From NCBI GenBank assembly GCA_937893015.1, contig CALBJX010000015.1:1-17748 (forward strand): a DNA stretch of 17,748 bases, given 5' to 3'. Origin of the DNA: an uncultured Verrucomicrobiales bacterium. GTDB taxonomy: Bacteria; Verrucomicrobiota; Verrucomicrobiia; Verrucomicrobiales; Akkermansiaceae. A program made the position numbers and the translations under genes. Positions 15,407-17,748 of the stretch are shown piece by piece (the stretch's first letter is position 1; the number at the start of each line of letters is the position of its first letter). The notes under the pieces were generated by a model. That model was not told the origin of the DNA and did not search any database. It worked only from the letters and a program-made list of their open reading frames with translations.

Positions 15407-15415
15407 ATCGTAGCA
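15407..15415 (-). promoter_or_regulatory. Putative extended -10 promoter for the secretin unit
   Basis: On the minus strand the motif TG-C-TACGAT (extended -10) ends 15 nt before the secretin ATG at 15391. A TTGAGT further upstream is 21 nt from TACGAT, too far for a good -35, so the extended -10 would have to carry the site. The predicted leader is only about 9 nt, with AGG a few bases before the ATG. Confidence 0.4.
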
Positions 15416-15467
15416 AATTCCCCGCGGGAAGTCACTCAAAAATTGCGTTTTCCCACTAAAAAATCGC

Positions 15468-15515
15468 AAAAAAAAGCCCCCGCAGGAGCCGAAGGCACCA
15501 ACGGGGGCTTTTCTC
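15468..15515 (-). terminator. Strong intrinsic terminator after rpoD
   Basis: A 7-bp GC stem (GCCCCCG at 15476-15482, CGGGGGC at 15502-15508) encloses an inner hairpin made of GGTGCC, a TTC loop and GGCTCC. Read on the minus strand it ends in a run of eight T (15468-15475). It begins 23 nt after the rpoD stop codon. The plus strand reads only four T after the stem, so it may work weakly in that direction as well. Confidence 0.9.
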
Positions 15516-15531
15516 TGCGTCTTCCGTCCGC

Positions 15532-17748
15532 TCAGGACTCCGCAGAATCGGGCAGATAGCCCTTGATTTTGCTGATGCGCGTGGGATGGCGCAGCTTGCG
15601 GAGAGCCTTCGCCTCAATCTGGCGGATGCGCTCACGCGTCACATTGAACTGGCGACCGACCTCCTCGAGAGTGCGGGGGTTGCCGTCCTTCAGGCCGAAA
15701 CGCTGCTCAATCACGGCGCGCTCGCGAGTATTGAGCGTGTTGAGCACGTCGCCGATTTTGTCGCGCAGGGAGTTGTAGGACGCACCGTCCATGGGGTTCT
15801 CCGCGCTCTTGTCTTCGAGGAAATCACCGAAGGACGTATCGTCGGAATCGCCCACGGGCTGCTGCATGGAGATGGGCTGCTGCGCCATCTTCAGCACGCT
15901 GCGCACCTTCTCCACAGGCATGCCGCACTCGGCGGAAATCTCCTCCGGCGAGGGTTCGCGGCCGAAGTCCTGAACAAGTTTCTTCTGCACACGCATGAGC
16001 TTGTTGATGGTCTCAATCATGTGCACGGGGATGCGGATAGTGCGGGCCTGATCCGCAATGGAGCGGGTGATAGCCTGACGAATCCACCATGTTGCATAGG
16101 TGGAGAACTTGTAGCCGCGGCGATATTCAAACTTCTCCACGGCCTTCATGAGGCCCATGTTACCTTCCTGAATGAGGTCGAGGAAGGCAAGGCCGCGGTT
16201 CGTGTACTTCTTGGCAATGGAGATGACGAGGCGGAGGTTGGCTTCAATCATTTCGCGCTTGGCATCCTGCGCCTCCTTCATACTGTGGCGCATCTGCTTG
16301 TAGTTGTCCATGAAGTCCTCCGCAGACATCCAAACTTCGCTCTCATACTCGCGCAGAGCATCCGTGAAACGGGGATTCTCCGGGTCTGCCTCGCGCTGGC
16401 GCAGCAGTTTACCGATGCGCTGGCGCAGCTCGCGGAGCTTCTTCACAAAATCTTCATAGACCTTGCCTTTGAAGGAGAACTCGCTGTAGGTCTCCATCAG
16501 CTCCTTGTGGCGTTCCTCGAAATCTGCGCGAGCCGCAGGCACCGACTTCTTGCGACGCTGCGCGGCGGCATAGCGGGCATAGGCGGCACGGGTATCGGCC
16601 TGCATGGTCAACACGCGGGTGATGAGCAGGTTGAGCTCCTTGATGTACTTGTCACGGCGGTCGATGTTTTTGTCCGCCACCACGCGGTCGAAGCGTTCCT
16701 CGTTGTGAATCACGCGGTCAGCCATGTCGCAGTAGTACTCCGCCACCACACCGAAGCGGTGCAGACTCTCCTGCAGCTTGGCCTCGGCCTGGTCGATACG
16801 GCGGGAAATCTCCACTTCCTTCTGGCGGGAGAGGAGGTCCTTGAGGCCCATCTGCTTCAGGTACATGCGCACAGGGTCATCGAGGATATCCATCTTAGCC
16901 TCCAGCTTCTCGGCCTCATCCTCTTCACCGGAGTCGGTCATGCGCTGGCGGTCGCTGTAGGAATCCACGTCGGAGGCATCAATGATGTCGAACTGCATGC
17001 CGCGAAGTCGCTCCATGATTTCCTCGTAGTCAGAGGGTTCAATCATGTCGTGGGGCAACACATCGTTGATGTCGTCGTAGGTCAGGTAGCCCTGTTCCTG
17101 CGCGAGGCGAATGAGTTCCTTAATCTTCTCCTGCACCCCCATGCTGTTAACAAGGCTGCCGCCCTGCGCTTTCAAATCTTCACTGGAAAGCGGGGTGGGA
17201 GCAAAGGCATCGTCGCGCACATCCACGCCGATTTCATGCAAGCGTTCGAAAAGGCGGACCTGGTCATCCTCTTCCGTCATGTCAGGCGGAAGGGAGTTGG
17301 AGATATCCTCATCCGTCACGAAGCCGTTATTCTTCTTAGCGATGAGCAACAGTGCCTTGAAAGCGTTTTTCAAGGTATTGTCATCGGGGAAAAACTCTTG
17401 AAGCTGCTGCGCGGAAACCTTGGGATTGAAGACCATCTTGCGTCCCTTCTTGGGCTTGGGTGCGGGCTTCTCCGCAGGAGCGGGCGACGCGACAGGCGCG
17501 GGCTCGGCCTTGGGCTGCTCCTTTTTCTCAGCCTTCGCAGGCGCAGGCTTCTGCTCCGCGACAGGCTTCTTTTCAGGAGCAACAGCTTTCTTGGGCTCTG
17601 CTTTCTTCGCAGGAGCCGGCTTGGCAGCAGGCTTCTTCTCAGGCTCGGCCTTCTTCGCGGGCTCCTCCTTCTTCGCGGGGGAGGGCTTGGCCGCGGGCTT
17701 CTTGGCGGGCTCTGCCTTCTTCGCGGGGGCGGGCTTGGCGGCGGGCTT
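15532..17748 (-). CDS. rpoD: Primary sigma factor RpoD with basic N-terminal tail (5' end outside the window)
   Basis: RpoD directs RNA polymerase to housekeeping promoters. The frame runs open to the window edge. Residues are numbered from the internal ATG at 17436; 104 further codons upstream encode a Lys/Ala/Pro/Glu-rich tail, so the real start lies outside. Two tandem modules resembling sigma region 1.1 follow (26-75 and 105-153), then region 1.2 (DDPVRMYLKQMG, 186-197), a long non-conserved region (about 215-392), region 2 (393-475) with RRGYKFSTYATWWIRQAI and RTIRIPVHMIE, region 3 (about 476-540) and region 4 (about 555-620) with RTLEEVGRQFNVTRERIRQI. All core motifs match a group 1 sigma. 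A strong terminator follows. A housekeeping sigma has no need of an operon partner here. Confidence 0.97.
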   Translation of the reverse strand, partial: KPAAKPAPAKKAEPAKKPAAKPSPAKKEEPAKKAEPEKKPAAKPAPAKKAEPKKAVAPEKKPVAEQKPAPAKAEKKEQPKAEPAPVASPAPAEKPAPKPKKGRKMVFNPKVSAQQLQEFFPDDNTLKNAFKALLLIAKKNNGFVTDEDISNSLPPDMTEEDDQVRLFERLHEIGVDVRDDAFAPTPLSSEDLKAQGGSLVNSMGVQEKIKELIRLAQEQGYLTYDDINDVLPHDMIEPSDYEEIMERLRGMQFDIIDASDVDSYSDRQRMTDSGEEDEAEKLEAKMDILDDPVRMYLKQMGLKDLLSRQKEVEISRRIDQAEAKLQESLHRFGVVAEYYCDMADRVIHNEERFDRVVADKNIDRRDKYIKELNLLITRVLTMQADTRAAYARYAAAQRRKKSVPAARADFEERHKELMETYSEFSFKGKVYEDFVKKLRELRQRIGKLLRQREADPENPRFTDALREYESEVWMSAEDFMDNYKQMRHSMKEAQDAKREMIEANLRLVISIAKKYTNRGLAFLDLIQEGNMGLMKAVEKFEYRRGYKFSTYATWWIRQAITRSIADQARTIRIPVHMIETINKLMRVQKKLVQDFGREPSPEEISAECGMPVEKVRSVLKMAQQPISMQQPVGDSDDTSFGDFLEDKSAENPMDGASYNSLRDKIGDVLNTLNTRERAVIEQRFGLKDGNPRTLEEVGRQFNVTRERIRQIEAKALRKLRHPTRISKIKGYLPDSAES
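16978..17124 (-). other. Second sigma region 1.1-like module of RpoD
   Basis: Residues 105-153 read IKELIRLAQEQGYLTYDDIN, then DVLPHDM and an E-R-L helix ending in D. This is the canonical region 1.1 pattern (EQGYLTY, LP.D) and is the copy closest to the classical E. coli module. Confidence 0.75.
17212..17361 (-). other. First sigma region 1.1-like module of RpoD
   Basis: Residues 26-75 show the same order of motifs as the second module: helix FKALLLIAKKN, then GFVTDEDI, SLPPDM, and the helix RLFERLHEIGVDV. It aligns with module two with a one-residue gap near the Gly-aromatic position. Confidence 0.7.
17437..17748 (-). other. Lys/Ala/Pro-rich, H1-like N-terminal tail of RpoD
   Basis: At least 104 codons without a stop, reading upstream of the ATG at 17436, encode repeats such as PAKKAEP, KPAAKPAPAKK and KKEEPAKK. 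This composition resembles histone-H1-like or bacterial DNA-binding tails. It is in frame with the sigma factor, so it is probably part of the protein. Confidence 0.75.

Noticed and set aside
15392..15469. Longer secretin start giving 26 more residues
   Set aside because: The extra residues precede a good signal peptide and would cover the putative promoter and reach the rpoD terminator's T tract. The ATG at 15391 fits better.

Overview
The window is GC-rich, densely coded bacterial chromosome with no mobile element, CRISPR array, rRNA or tRNA that I can see. It looks like a Gram-negative, diderm member of the Verrucomicrobiota, probably close to Akkermansia. This lineage call is an inference. 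It rests on a primary sigma factor with a long Lys/Ala/Pro-rich N-terminal tail, a TPR-secretin, large AsmA-like proteins, a lipoprotein with a lipobox, and scarce Shine-Dalgarno motifs. No database search was possible.

Plus strand, 1-8940. The first block is a translation/transcription cluster: the 3' end of nusA, infB (IF2), rbfA, and then, only 27 nt later, a 1366-residue AsmA-like membrane-anchored protein in the place where truB or ribF often sits. A 126-nt gap follows, holding a weak hairpin and a good sigma70-type promoter. That promoter drives a second unit of two genes joined by an ATGA overlap: a STAS-domain protein with an unusual C-terminal extension, and a DUF2851-family protein.

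Minus strand, 17748-8956. rpoD enters from the right edge and is 5'-incomplete. It ends at a strong hairpin terminator (15468-15515). An extended -10 element then precedes a tightly packed set of five genes read leftwards: a TPR-secretin outer-membrane protein, a 579-residue inner-membrane protein with an AsmA-like periplasmic part, a DUF374 lysophospholipid-acyltransferase-like protein, folD, and a YkuD L,D-transpeptidase lipoprotein. This set converges on the DUF2851 gene, leaving 15 nt between stop codons.

Taken together, one half of the window serves RNA synthesis and translation (NusA, IF2, RbfA, RpoD). The other half is cell-envelope biology: two AsmA-like proteins, a secretin, an acyltransferase and a peptidoglycan cross-linking enzyme, with FolD as the one metabolic enzyme. 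The points most worth following are the tandem sigma region 1.1 modules and histone-H1-like tail of RpoD, the secretin/AsmA-like/acyltransferase cassette, and the STAS-DUF2851 pair. Several leaders look very short or lack a Shine-Dalgarno motif.
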